64,000 nucleotides of DNA from contig JBNKUI010000030.1 in NCBI GenBank assembly GCA_050298535.1, positions 124,001 to 188,000 on the forward strand, written 5' to 3'. This stretch comes from JABDMH01 sp050298535 (lineage in GTDB: Bacteria; Bacteroidota; Bacteroidia; Chitinophagales; Saprospiraceae). The notes under the pieces were generated by a model. That model saw nothing but the letters and a program-made list of their open reading frames with translations. It was not told the DNA's origin and did not search any database. The position numbers and the translations under genes are program-made. Positions 47,774-57,086 of the stretch are shown piece by piece. Positions within the stretch are counted from its first letter, which is position 1; every line of letters begins with the position of its first letter.

Positions 47774-48496
47774 ATGAAGAACAATAGCCTAACATTTTTT
47801 TCTCTATTTTTCATTACAGTATTCTTTACCAGTTTCCATTCCAATGTGTTTTGCCAAAATATCTCTCTGGACTCGACACAGATAGTCGTAGAAGACGAGG
47901 GCTCCAAAGACGCAGTAAGTCTTGTCACCGACATACAAATCGATGAATTCCGAGAGTTATTCGATGACTATATGAAGGAATATCAGGATGTCAATATGAA
48001 TATGGGTGGACTTTTTGGAAAGCATAGAATTGCAAGGGCAGAAGAAGTACGTATAGAGTCAGTAAGTTCGGACATGATAAATTTTTATGCAAGGTTCATT
48101 GAAAAGGGGTCGGACACGGAGGTGAGCGTTTATGCCAATTTCAATGAAGATCTTCCTATCACGCGAAGGCAATACCCTGATGAGTATCAAAAGTTGTATG
48201 ACTTAATGTCAAATTTTGCTGAAGTGAGTATTCCTGAATTTTACAACGAGCAGATTGCCTCGACACGCGATGAAATTGAAGACTTATCAAAGGATATAAA
48301 CAATCTCAAGGACAAGATGGAGCGCAACGAAAAGCGCATTGATGACTTGAAGAAAGAAAACATTGAGCTAGGGGCCGAAATATCTAATCTTGAAAAAGAC
48401 CTTCAGGAAAAAAAACACCTCTTGTCTGATCGAAAACAGATGAAATCTGAAGTAGACAATAATATAAGGGAGGCAGTGACAAAAAATCGTAAATAA
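47774..48496 (+). CDS. secreted coiled-coil protein of unknown function
   Basis: 240 residues from ATG 47774 ('MKNNSLTFFSLF...'), which begins a signal peptide; the frame is open 40 codons further upstream but has no plausible start context. A small globular part (~45-145) is followed by ~90 residues of strongly predicted coiled coil ('EIEDLSKDINNLKDKMER'). Probably a periplasmic or envelope protein that oligomerises. Its end is 12 bp from the end of the convergent histidine kinase gene. No family name offered. Confidence 0.75.
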   Translation: MKNNSLTFFSLFFITVFFTSFHSNVFCQNISLDSTQIVVEDEGSKDAVSLVTDIQIDEFRELFDDYMKEYQDVNMNMGGLFGKHRIARAEEVRIESVSSDMINFYARFIEKGSDTEVSVYANFNEDLPITRRQYPDEYQKLYDLMSNFAEVSIPEFYNEQIASTRDEIEDLSKDINNLKDKMERNEKRIDDLKKENIELGAEISNLEKDLQEKKHLLSDRKQMKSEVDNNIREAVTKNRK

Positions 48497-48507
48497 GTAT
48501 TCCCAAT

Positions 48508-50469
48508 CTATGCCATCGCTGGAAGGGGTATCTGAATCTTATAAAGACATCCCTTTTGATCTTCACTATCAAATGAAATCTTACCATTTAGATAATTAAC
48601 TCTGGAGCGAATATTTTTCAATCCGATGCCATCTGACTGGATACGGGCAGGATCAAATCCCACACCATCATCTGTTATTGAAATTGCCAGGAGTTCGGAA
48701 GTGCCATTAATATCCAGCTCAATGATATTAGCATGTGCGTGCTTCACCGCATTTTGTAAAATTTCCTGAATAATCCGATAGACATTCAAGGTGGTAGCAT
48801 CATCGAGATTCGGATTACCTTTTACATCATATCTAATTAATAACCCATGCTCCGATTTCAATTCTTCAACCAGGTCTTTAATGGCTTCCAAAAATCCATG
48901 TTCGAGTAATACACTTGGCATCATATCATGAGATATCCGACGCACTTCATCACAGGCTGTGTCTATCAGCTTCTCAGTTTTTCCCACTAGTTGGAGTTCT
49001 CCCATTTTCTCGATTTCACGTTGAATCGTATGCATCTGCAGTCGTGCAGCAGCAAGGAGCGATCCCAAACCGTCGTGAAGGTCCTGAGCGATTCGCTTAC
49101 GCTCATCTTCCTGCCCCTGAAGCATGGCATCCATGGCTAATATTTTCTGATATTTTTTAAGGTTATCCAATTTTTCATCAGAAAGTTTTTTGTTTTTTCT
49201 ATTTCTATCAAATAAATAGAATAAACCCAAAAGCAGAAGGGTTCCAGCCGCTATGTACATATTTCGCTGATTGGTCCTTTTACTAATTAATAACTTAGAA
49301 GCAGCCAATTGAGCATCTTTCCGCGCTGTTTGATATTTGGCTTCCATTTCAAACTTTGTCTGCTGATCAATTTGCTGTTGAAGACTATCATGATACGTAA
49401 TGGACTTCTTAAGTGCATTAAGTGCAAGGTCATGCATTCCCAGCCTGTTATATTCATCACTTTGAGCCCGATAGGTTTCTGATAACAGAGTCAGGTCATC
49501 TATTTCTTCCGCAATTTCAATGGCTCGATCAAAATGCACTTTACTGGTAGCATTGTCGTCCATTCTGCTGTAGATCGTCCCCAATTCCATGTGTGTCTCA
49601 ATCAGACCTACACGGTCATCTACCTGCTCACGGATTTTGAGCGCATCAAGCAATAGAGGTAATCCCTTCCGGGCCTCACCGATTTTTTCTTTTAGTGTGC
49701 CGATATTGTGAAGATTTCGTGCTATTTCATTTTGATTATTAATCCGTCTATTTATGACCAGCGATTCTTCAAAATAGTAGAGCGCTTTATCCCACATCGA
49801 ATCCTGCAGATAAATAGTGCCAAGATTATTGAGCAATAAGCTATGCAATCGATCTTTGGACTCATGCTCAATCAGAGAAATTAAATCGAGGGCTTCCTCA
49901 GAATAGCGAATGCCTCCCTCAAGGTCTCCCTGAGAGCTGTAGAGGTTTGCAATATTAATTCTCTTTATAACTCCACCGTAGTATTGATCATTCACATCGT
50001 CAACTGCCAGTCCTTCCAAGTACTGCTCAATAGCCTTATCCAATTTACCTTGTCGCTTATATAATACCCCCATATTGGTATAAAGTGCAGATGCCTTCTC
50101 AGGAATTTGATGTTGCTTGGTAACTTCTAAAGCTCCATTGTAATAATATGAAGCTGAATCGTACTCGTTCATGTAAAGGTAGCAGGTACCCATAATGGAC
50201 CAAGAAGAACAACGCATTCCCGGATCTTCGACCTCCTTTCCTATACGATAGCACTCCTGTGCATAAATCAATGCGCTATCTAGTGAGTGACTGAATAACT
50301 GATAGGTAAGATCATAGAGGACCCGAACTTTCGAGGTATCAGAAGACTGCTCTTTGACAAGTAATTTTAGACTATCAATCTCTGTAGTCTGACTCCATCC
50401 CACTGTAAATAGAGGCGACAGCAACAGAACTATCAGTGATGAAAAGATAGATATAGAAATCCTTTGCAT
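48508..50469 (-). CDS. TPR-containing sensor histidine kinase (HisKA_3/NarL-type)
   Basis: 653 residues from ATG 50469: signal peptide (~1-25), seven or more TPRs (~50-380), a membrane helix (~400-420), HisKA_3 with phospho-His in 'AQDLHDGLGSLLAAAR', and a HATPase ('DDGVGFDP', 'GIGLKNIRSRV'). These kinases work with NarL-type regulators; none is adjacent, so it is an orphan here. TPRs in the periplasm probably sense a protein partner. The ATG at 50493 is possible but adds eight residues before the signal peptide. Confidence 0.9.
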   Translation of the reverse strand: MQRISISIFSSLIVLLLSPLFTVGWSQTTEIDSLKLLVKEQSSDTSKVRVLYDLTYQLFSHSLDSALIYAQECYRIGKEVEDPGMRCSSWSIMGTCYLYMNEYDSASYYYNGALEVTKQHQIPEKASALYTNMGVLYKRQGKLDKAIEQYLEGLAVDDVNDQYYGGVIKRINIANLYSSQGDLEGGIRYSEEALDLISLIEHESKDRLHSLLLNNLGTIYLQDSMWDKALYYFEESLVINRRINNQNEIARNLHNIGTLKEKIGEARKGLPLLLDALKIREQVDDRVGLIETHMELGTIYSRMDDNATSKVHFDRAIEIAEEIDDLTLLSETYRAQSDEYNRLGMHDLALNALKKSITYHDSLQQQIDQQTKFEMEAKYQTARKDAQLAASKLLISKRTNQRNMYIAAGTLLLLGLFYLFDRNRKNKKLSDEKLDNLKKYQKILAMDAMLQGQEDERKRIAQDLHDGLGSLLAAARLQMHTIQREIEKMGELQLVGKTEKLIDTACDEVRRISHDMMPSVLLEHGFLEAIKDLVEELKSEHGLLIRYDVKGNPNLDDATTLNVYRIIQEILQNAVKHAHANIIELDINGTSELLAISITDDGVGFDPARIQSDGIGLKNIRSRVNYLNGKISFDSEDQKGCLYKIQIPLPAMA

Positions 50470-50761
50470 GAATGACACTTTAATCCGGGACAATTCAATA
50501 TAACATCTTTATAGCGAATGTCCTTTCATTCCTATCATGCAAAGGTCTTTACTGACCGGTTACCTTGCTCCACCCAGGAAGGGGAATCGGCAAAATCACC
50601 ATTTTGGGGGATTTGAACATTTTGCAATTGTGTCAAAATCATTAGTTTTGAAGTGTACAAGGTCAGCTAGCCAATGGAATCTGAAGGTCAATCCATATGG
50701 TAGCTATATTGCCTACCACGACATATTGCTTTTTTTCTTTAATCAGATAAACAATCCTCCA

Positions 50762-51271
50762 ATGAAGCTCTCTAAATGTTCTTTTCTCACGATTCTAATG
50801 ATTGTTGCTGCAGGATATTGTTTCTCGCAAGATTATAAAAAATCCCTATCTGCTAAAACACTGGGTACCCTAGAAGGAACGCCTGTTGCCTCAATCTCTG
50901 GAGGGCGGGTCGTAATCAACAGTAAAGCTTTGAATACAAAATCGCCCGGCGGACAGAAGCTCAGCAAGGTGAACGTATCATTTGATAAGAAAATGCGACA
51001 ATATGTGCTAAGAAGGTCCTATAGAACTTCAAATGGATATTATACTAATTTGATCCTCCTTAAAGAGACAAATAGAAAACTCTTTGTGAACCTGGGTATT
51101 AGTCAAGTTATGTACGATTGCTTTTCGACACAATGTCAATCATGTGAAGAAGTGTTTATCGGCCCAACAGGTACCATTGCCTGCGAATGTCCCGGCAATG
51201 AATCTGGTGATTGCGAAAAAACGGACCACTGTCCCACTGATGCTGAGTATCTGGCAGCCTTGTTCAATTAA
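50762..51271 (+). CDS. secreted protein with Cys-rich C-terminus
   Basis: 169 residues from ATG 50762, where the signal peptide begins ('FLTILMIVAAGYCFS'); the frame is open far upstream without homology. A small beta domain (~30-115) ends in a Cys-rich tail with 'CFSTQCQSCEEVF' and 'CECPGNESGDCEKTDHC', nine or ten Cys in 45 residues, most likely disulfide-bonded in the periplasm. No family recognised. Converges with the beta-barrel gene 13 bp on. Confidence 0.7.
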   Translation: MKLSKCSFLTILMIVAAGYCFSQDYKKSLSAKTLGTLEGTPVASISGGRVVINSKALNTKSPGGQKLSKVNVSFDKKMRQYVLRRSYRTSNGYYTNLILLKETNRKLFVNLGISQVMYDCFSTQCQSCEEVFIGPTGTIACECPGNESGDCEKTDHCPTDAEYLAALFN

Positions 51272-51284
51272 TAAAGTTCACATA

Positions 51285-52112
51285 TTACCAGGCTAGGCAT
51301 ATACCAAATCCCAGGTAATTGTACTTCCCAATATTACGTCCACTTACAGCAAATCCCCAATTACCTATCGCTCCAAGTGTTTCTGAAAAAGGCACGTAGA
51401 CACACCCGAACAGTTGACTATAGTTGACCTTGGATTTTGGAAAATCAACGGGTCCGGTAAAACCTGGTCCCATGATATCCAATCCATCCGCAGAGGCTTG
51501 AATACCTAGCCCCATATCCAGATATATCCAGTCTGTACCATAGCCTACTTTCGTCAAAAATAAAGTAGCATTGGGTACATCCCCATTACGAACGCTATAG
51601 CCAGCCTGTAAATCGACAGAAAGTCCAATATCAGATTGATAGCCCAATAGAAGAAGTCCATCAATAGTAGTAGCCCCATTACCTAAAGAATAAAGGGAGC
51701 CAGGGTCATATCCCGTAGCTATATTAGTACCCAGACTTAATCCGCCTGTAAATCCTGACACATCAAATATTTTCCCTTTCAAAAAGACGGATATATCCTG
51801 CACCTGGTCATCGCTCACCACTTCATCATCTGATTTATTGGAGATATACGGGATATTTGCACTAATTTCAAAGGCATCGGAAATAGCATATTTTCCGTAC
51901 AAGGATACAATTTTTTGATGCAAGCCACCATTAGGGGCGGTCATCACATTAGGTCCCTTCCAAAACTCTGTGTAATTCTTAGAAGCATAGGACAAAATAA
52001 TTGTCCCCGATCCTTTATCATTAAAAGATGTATTTAATATACTTTGTCCGGTAAGGATTACATTGCTTCCCAACAGGCATAAAATGGCCACTAAAATGCT
52101 TCTGCACTTCAT
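51285..52112 (-). CDS. putative outer-membrane beta-barrel protein
   Basis: 275 residues from ATG 52112 (signal peptide 'ILVAILCLLGSNVILTG'; ~1-24). Amphipathic strands throughout, with turns such as 'DAFEISANIPYISNKSD' and 'SVDLQAGYSVRNGDVPN', and a C-terminal aromatic strand ending 'LGFGICLAW', typical of outer-membrane barrels folded by the BAM complex. No specific transporter family is recognised. An ATG at 52169 adds 19 residues before the signal peptide and is not preferred. Confidence 0.78.
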   Translation of the reverse strand: MKCRSILVAILCLLGSNVILTGQSILNTSFNDKGSGTIILSYASKNYTEFWKGPNVMTAPNGGLHQKIVSLYGKYAISDAFEISANIPYISNKSDDEVVSDDQVQDISVFLKGKIFDVSGFTGGLSLGTNIATGYDPGSLYSLGNGATTIDGLLLLGYQSDIGLSVDLQAGYSVRNGDVPNATLFLTKVGYGTDWIYLDMGLGIQASADGLDIMGPGFTGPVDFPKSKVNYSQLFGCVYVPFSETLGAIGNWGFAVSGRNIGKYNYLGFGICLAW

Positions 52113-52399
52113 TTTTTTTCTGATTGATAAAATGAATAAATTGAGATAAACCAGTGCGCTTGAAGGCACTGCTGCCAGACTTATTAAAAATTATTTTTTA
52201 AAACCTTATTTTACCTACACATTGACTCTGTAAAGGTAAGTAGCGTACACCAATAATCCATTTATTCTCGTAAATCGGATTCTATCCTTAGTCCTGAATA
52301 TTCAGTCATTCGTACTTAGCAAAGGGATCCTACTCTATACCTTCACGCAAGAATAGCTTATTACCACACATATAATGTCAGAAAATCAATGAAGTAGAA

Positions 52400-54280
52400 T
52401 CAAAAAAGTATGATCGATCTTGAGGCAAATCCCTCTGAAGTCGTACATCGCACCATATAAACACCAGTATGGAGGTGATTCAAATCTAGTTTTACCGATC
52501 TTTCATTAAAGAATCTGGTCAGGACCGGATGCCCCTCCCTATCAAAGATATCCACCCTTTGTATATTGCTTTCCGCCTGTATATGTACCAAGCCCTCAGT
52601 AGGGTTAGGAAATAAATCAAACCGAATTTCCGGTTTCACATTGTAGGTAGGTGTGGAAGATCTAATGACCGGTAATGAAATCCTTGAAAGAGTCTGCCCG
52701 CCAAAATGTAGTGTATTGGTGGCTATCAAAGGATCTACCACTGCATCAAAATCATTATTGGGATGGATCTCTCCGCCGTTATTCATATTTCTGTTGAATC
52801 GAGGATAATTAGAGGATGTAATGATTATTCGTAATCGATGTCCTGGAGTAATGGTAAATGCAATGGGATTCAGAGAAATGGTAACGGGATAGATTTCGCC
52901 CGGCACCATGAAGCTGGTATCATTTACGGTGAGACCATTCCGAAAACGCATTCGTTGGATACCATCCAGTAGTAGCATAGATCGGCCATCCGGGTATACA
53001 TCGGTGATCCGTACAGCCATATCGGTGTCTATGCGATCAGAGGACACATATAGCTGCAAGGATATGTTTCCCGCTAACTCCATCGGAGTCTCAAATGCCT
53101 CGGTAGTAAAGATCAATCCATCTCCCCTCGACTCGACTTCCAATCGCTGATCGTAGGGCCCCTGGTCCAATAGGAGGTTCAAGGTCTTGCCCCCAACGGT
53201 AGGAGAAGGGTCTTGAGGATCATACATAAAGGATTGTGAACTTGAGGTCTGGGGAGATTCAATAGTGAGGCTGCCTTCCGGTGACAAAAAATATGAAGCA
53301 GAGTTCAGATTAGTGGGTGGCCATACATCCGAAGACTTCCAAACGTCCTCACCCATTTGAAAATACTGAAAGACGGACTGATCCTCCCAACCATTTTCCA
53401 GGCCCCGTAGATGATAATCAAAGAATGCAGTTGCATAAAATGTATTCATCCCCTCCGCATCAGGATACTGTAATTCACCCTGGAGAGATGATCCTACGAA
53501 AGCTAGCCCGGTTCCACCGTGTACCCAGGGTCCCACCACCATCTTGTGAAGGTCTCTTACTTCTGGCATCGAAGTCGAACGAAGCGTATCGATCATTCGA
53601 AAGTTTTGCAGGATGTTATGATCATACCAACCTCCAATCAAGAGCATGGGCACACCAATCTCTTCTGGATACATGGTCAGATTTTCAGCCACCTGCCAGA
53701 CCAGATTGTAGTGTGGATTTGCAGCCACTGGATTAGCAAAGCCAAAGAGAAAGTTCAGGGACTCCAGACTCTCCACATGTATACAACCTCCCGTATAGTA
53801 TTGATCGTATGATGTCTGGGGCGACGACACTTCCGGAATACAACAGACAAGATGCGGCGGTTGCTCCTTGGCGGTCTGATACTGAATGTTGCCCAGTGCT
53901 GAGGGGCCATACATGCCTATCTTGCCGTCTGACCAACTTTGCTGTGCGATCCATTCTACGACATCATATCCATCCTCTCCATTATTTCCCTGGGCACAGG
54001 CTTGTACCGCACCGCAGCGCCAATCGACGATCACGATATGATAATGGCGTACACCTGCCTCGTCTGAGAACATCCTATCCAGTCTTGACTCTTGAAAACT
54101 ATCCTTACCATACGGAGTCATAATAAGAATCGTGGACGCTGCTCCCTCGACATGAGCGGCATACATGTCTGCATCGAGTGAAACACCATCACGCATTGAG
54201 ATCTGTAGAGACTCCTTCTGAGTCCAACCTATCCCTGGAATCAACATGAGATAAAGAATCAAATAACTGAATCTTACCAT
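52400..54280 (-). CDS. CocE/NonD (S15-like) hydrolase with T9SS C-terminal sorting domain
   Basis: 626 residues: signal peptide (~1-20); an X-Pro dipeptidyl-peptidase/CocE alpha/beta hydrolase (~30-300) with 'GMYGPSALGNIQYQ' as nucleophile elbow (G-P-S-A-L-G) and 'VVGPWVHGG' as the His; a jelly-roll domain (~330-540); and a type A T9SS sorting domain (~550-626) with 'FDLFPNPTEGLVHI' and 'GVYMVRC' ending 'SIILF'. It is therefore secreted through the outer membrane by type IX secretion and held at the surface or released. Substrates in the family are peptides or esters. The clearest evidence of phylum in the window. Confidence 0.9.
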   Translation of the reverse strand: MVRFSYLILYLMLIPGIGWTQKESLQISMRDGVSLDADMYAAHVEGAASTILIMTPYGKDSFQESRLDRMFSDEAGVRHYHIVIVDWRCGAVQACAQGNNGEDGYDVVEWIAQQSWSDGKIGMYGPSALGNIQYQTAKEQPPHLVCCIPEVSSPQTSYDQYYTGGCIHVESLESLNFLFGFANPVAANPHYNLVWQVAENLTMYPEEIGVPMLLIGGWYDHNILQNFRMIDTLRSTSMPEVRDLHKMVVGPWVHGGTGLAFVGSSLQGELQYPDAEGMNTFYATAFFDYHLRGLENGWEDQSVFQYFQMGEDVWKSSDVWPPTNLNSASYFLSPEGSLTIESPQTSSSQSFMYDPQDPSPTVGGKTLNLLLDQGPYDQRLEVESRGDGLIFTTEAFETPMELAGNISLQLYVSSDRIDTDMAVRITDVYPDGRSMLLLDGIQRMRFRNGLTVNDTSFMVPGEIYPVTISLNPIAFTITPGHRLRIIITSSNYPRFNRNMNNGGEIHPNNDFDAVVDPLIATNTLHFGGQTLSRISLPVIRSSTPTYNVKPEIRFDLFPNPTEGLVHIQAESNIQRVDIFDREGHPVLTRFFNERSVKLDLNHLHTGVYMVRCTTSEGFASRSIILF

Positions 54281-54597
54281 CGTGTGAAAATTTAGTTGTC
54301 ATATACAATTACTAAACCATAACGATTTAATATTATTCCAAACGAACAGACTTGCACGAGATCGTACAACCTTAATGCTCGAAGATCTGATTTTTGCGAC
54401 CCGTTATTAGAAAAGCATGGATGTACGTTTACGGACACTTGCTGACCGATTATGAACAAACATCATAGCAAAATACAGCCGCATACAATTGACTATCAAA
54501 AAGTTAACGAATTGGCATGAATATTCTTTCATTTGTATTATGAACCTATATTTCAACTGGTTCGTGAGCATAAAAAGAAAATCTCAACACTACTCGC
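54281..54597. other. divergent intergenic region, no gene
   Basis: Promoter region between the T9SS-sorted hydrolase and the ABC permease. The motif 'CATTTGTATTATG' (54531-54543) is compatible with a Bacteroidota -7/-33-type promoter, but no certain site is claimed. Confidence 0.4.
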
Positions 54598-56931
54598 ATG
54601 ATCAGGAATATCATTATTGTTTCGTGGAGAAACATGTTGCGAAACCGCACACTTACATCAATCAATATTTCCAGTCTGACGTTAGGAATGACCATGCTGA
54701 TGTTGATTGGTCTCTGGATAGCGGACGAATATCAGGTAAATCGCTTTCACGACCATCTCGATCAATTGTATAGAGTACGGACGAACGCCCAATGGGGTGA
54801 ATTACAAACCTTCTCCAATACTCCTGGTCCGCTCAGGGACGTGATGAAGGAAGAGGTCCCCGAAATAAAAGCTGCCACCCGACTATCCAATTCAATGGAC
54901 TATCTCTTGTCCTTAGGTAAAAAAAATGTGGAAAGCAAAGGCATGTATGTCGATGCTGATTTCATAGAAATGTTTTCCTTCGCAACCATTGAGGGTGATC
55001 CGATTTCAGCTCTCTCTTCTATTGATCAAATTATCTTAACAGAAAATACGGCCAATCGGCTTTTTGGCATAGAAAACCCAATCGGCCAGGTAATTAAAAT
55101 AGATAATACAACCGATTTTTCGGTGGGGGCCGTCCTGGAAGATCCACCTAAAGATTCTGAGATTACTTTTGAGTGGCTCCTACCCTGGCAGGTTTTTGAA
55201 AAGGATAGAGATTGGTCTAAAACCTGGGGTAATGTTAGCTTCCCTACATTCGTAATGTTGAACGAACAAGCCAACTCTGATCAGATTAATGACAAGATTT
55301 CGCATCTGGGTCAGGCTGCGGAATTTGACCTAGAGTTCTTCCTGCAGCCTTTCGCAGATCAGTACTTGTATGGAAACTTTGAAGCAGGCATTCAAACGGG
55401 TGGAAGAATAGACTATTTAAAATTGTTTGGAACCATCGCGATTTTTCTACTAATTATAGCGTGTATCAACTTTGCAAATCTTTCTTCTGCCAGAGCAAGA
55501 ACCAGAGAAAAAGAAATTGGTGTGCGAAAAACAATGGGGGCATCAAAAAATAATCTGATTTTTCAGTTCCTTACCGAATCCCTTCTGATCTCTATCATTT
55601 CATTTTCGCTCGCATTATTCCTTTCAAAATTACTACTAGGATCTTTTAATTCGATTTTTGGAAAATCCATCGAAATACCATTTACTTCATTTCCATTTTG
55701 GCTCATGGCATTTGGGCTCGTTGTCATTTCAGGTTTACTGGCAGGCAGTTATCCTTCGTTTATATTATCTCAACGCAAGCCGAGAGAGATTCTTGCTGGT
55801 ACACAAATCAAGAAATCAGATCGTTCCATTTCGGTTCGTCGTGGTATGGTCATTTTTCAATTTTCTATCGCAATTTTCCTGATTCTAAGCACATTAGTGA
55901 TTAACCAGCAAATAGAATTTGTAAAAGAAAGCAATCTTGGTCTCGACCGAAATAACCTTTTCTATACAACAGTAGGCGAAGACAAGACATCGCTTATGCT
56001 CAACACGCTGGCAGCGTCTGGTGCTATCAAATACATAACGAGCTCCAGCGATAATCCCATGTCAATTAACTCTTCCTCAGGGGATCTTAGTTGGCCTGGA
56101 AAAAATCAGGACCAAATGGTATTGGTGGCTCCCATACAAGTTGGCGATCACTTTATTGAGACCATGGGGTTGGAACTTGTGGCAGGAAGAGGTCTATCCT
56201 CAACGTTTATATCAGATACAAGTAACTACGTAGTCAATGAAACGGCGGTAAAGATCATGGGCATGGATGATCCCATTGGCCAGGAAATTGATTTTTGGAA
56301 TGGAACCGGTAAGATTGTCGGTGTGATCAAAGACTACCATCTCGAATCATTGCATGCTCCCATTCGACCACAGATTCTCACCTACCAACCTGAAAATTAT
56401 GCGCTCTGGATAAAGCCCCTAGATGGACAGGTAGAAGAAGCTATTCGCGATGTAAAGGATGCTTTTACCGCCATCAATCCCGGTCATAACTTTATGTACA
56501 CTTTTGCTGATGATGAGTATGAGAAGGAATACAAGAATGAAATACTTACAGCAACTATTGCCAATATTTTTAGTGGTATTGCCATTTTCATATCCTGTCT
56601 CGGTCTTCTCGGACTAGTAATCTTTATTGCAGAAAGAAAACAAAAGGAGTTAAGCATCAGAAAGGTGTTAGGAGCATCCGTGACGAACCTCATACAATTA
56701 TTATCTCGCGAGTTTTTGCTACTTATTGTACTTGCGGCCGGTATTGGACTGCCTTTAGGGTGGTATCTGATCGATGGTTGGCTGGCGGCATTCTCTTATG
56801 GCATTCATGTAAAAGTATGGCATCTCCTTCTCGCTGTATCGCTGCCTTTCATCATTGCACTGCTTATCACCAGCGGTATTGGCTATAAGGTATTTAAAAA
56901 TGATCCAGTGAAGGTGCTCAAGGATAATTAA
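54598..56931 (+). CDS. ABC transporter permease (MacB-PCD / FtsX family)
   Basis: 777 residues: membrane helix ~20-40 ('SLTLGMTMLMLIGLWI'), MacB-type periplasmic domain, FtsX permease region (~285-430, 'FANLSSARARTREKEIGVRK'), a second periplasmic domain, and a second FtsX region (~670-777, 'RKQKELSIRKVLGAS'). Duplicated, as in Bacteroidota MacB-like permeases. No ATPase gene is next to it, so it must use one encoded elsewhere. Such systems export peptides, lipoproteins or antibiotics; the substrate cannot be read from the sequence. Confidence 0.92.
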   Translation: MIRNIIIVSWRNMLRNRTLTSINISSLTLGMTMLMLIGLWIADEYQVNRFHDHLDQLYRVRTNAQWGELQTFSNTPGPLRDVMKEEVPEIKAATRLSNSMDYLLSLGKKNVESKGMYVDADFIEMFSFATIEGDPISALSSIDQIILTENTANRLFGIENPIGQVIKIDNTTDFSVGAVLEDPPKDSEITFEWLLPWQVFEKDRDWSKTWGNVSFPTFVMLNEQANSDQINDKISHLGQAAEFDLEFFLQPFADQYLYGNFEAGIQTGGRIDYLKLFGTIAIFLLIIACINFANLSSARARTREKEIGVRKTMGASKNNLIFQFLTESLLISIISFSLALFLSKLLLGSFNSIFGKSIEIPFTSFPFWLMAFGLVVISGLLAGSYPSFILSQRKPREILAGTQIKKSDRSISVRRGMVIFQFSIAIFLILSTLVINQQIEFVKESNLGLDRNNLFYTTVGEDKTSLMLNTLAASGAIKYITSSSDNPMSINSSSGDLSWPGKNQDQMVLVAPIQVGDHFIETMGLELVAGRGLSSTFISDTSNYVVNETAVKIMGMDDPIGQEIDFWNGTGKIVGVIKDYHLESLHAPIRPQILTYQPENYALWIKPLDGQVEEAIRDVKDAFTAINPGHNFMYTFADDEYEKEYKNEILTATIANIFSGIAIFISCLGLLGLVIFIAERKQKELSIRKVLGASVTNLIQLLSREFLLLIVLAAGIGLPLGWYLIDGWLAAFSYGIHVKVWHLLLAVSLPFIIALLITSGIGYKVFKNDPVKVLKDN

Positions 56932-57086
56932 ACGACATTGAAAAGAGCGTATAAAGCATGACTTTTCGGGAAGCCCTGGCTCCGAATAAATAAAACACTG
57001 GATCAGACACAATAGATCGTAAATTCGGAACGATATATGTAGGTAAGCTTGTGTGCTGGGAATGCTAAACGTCAAACATTCCAGAC

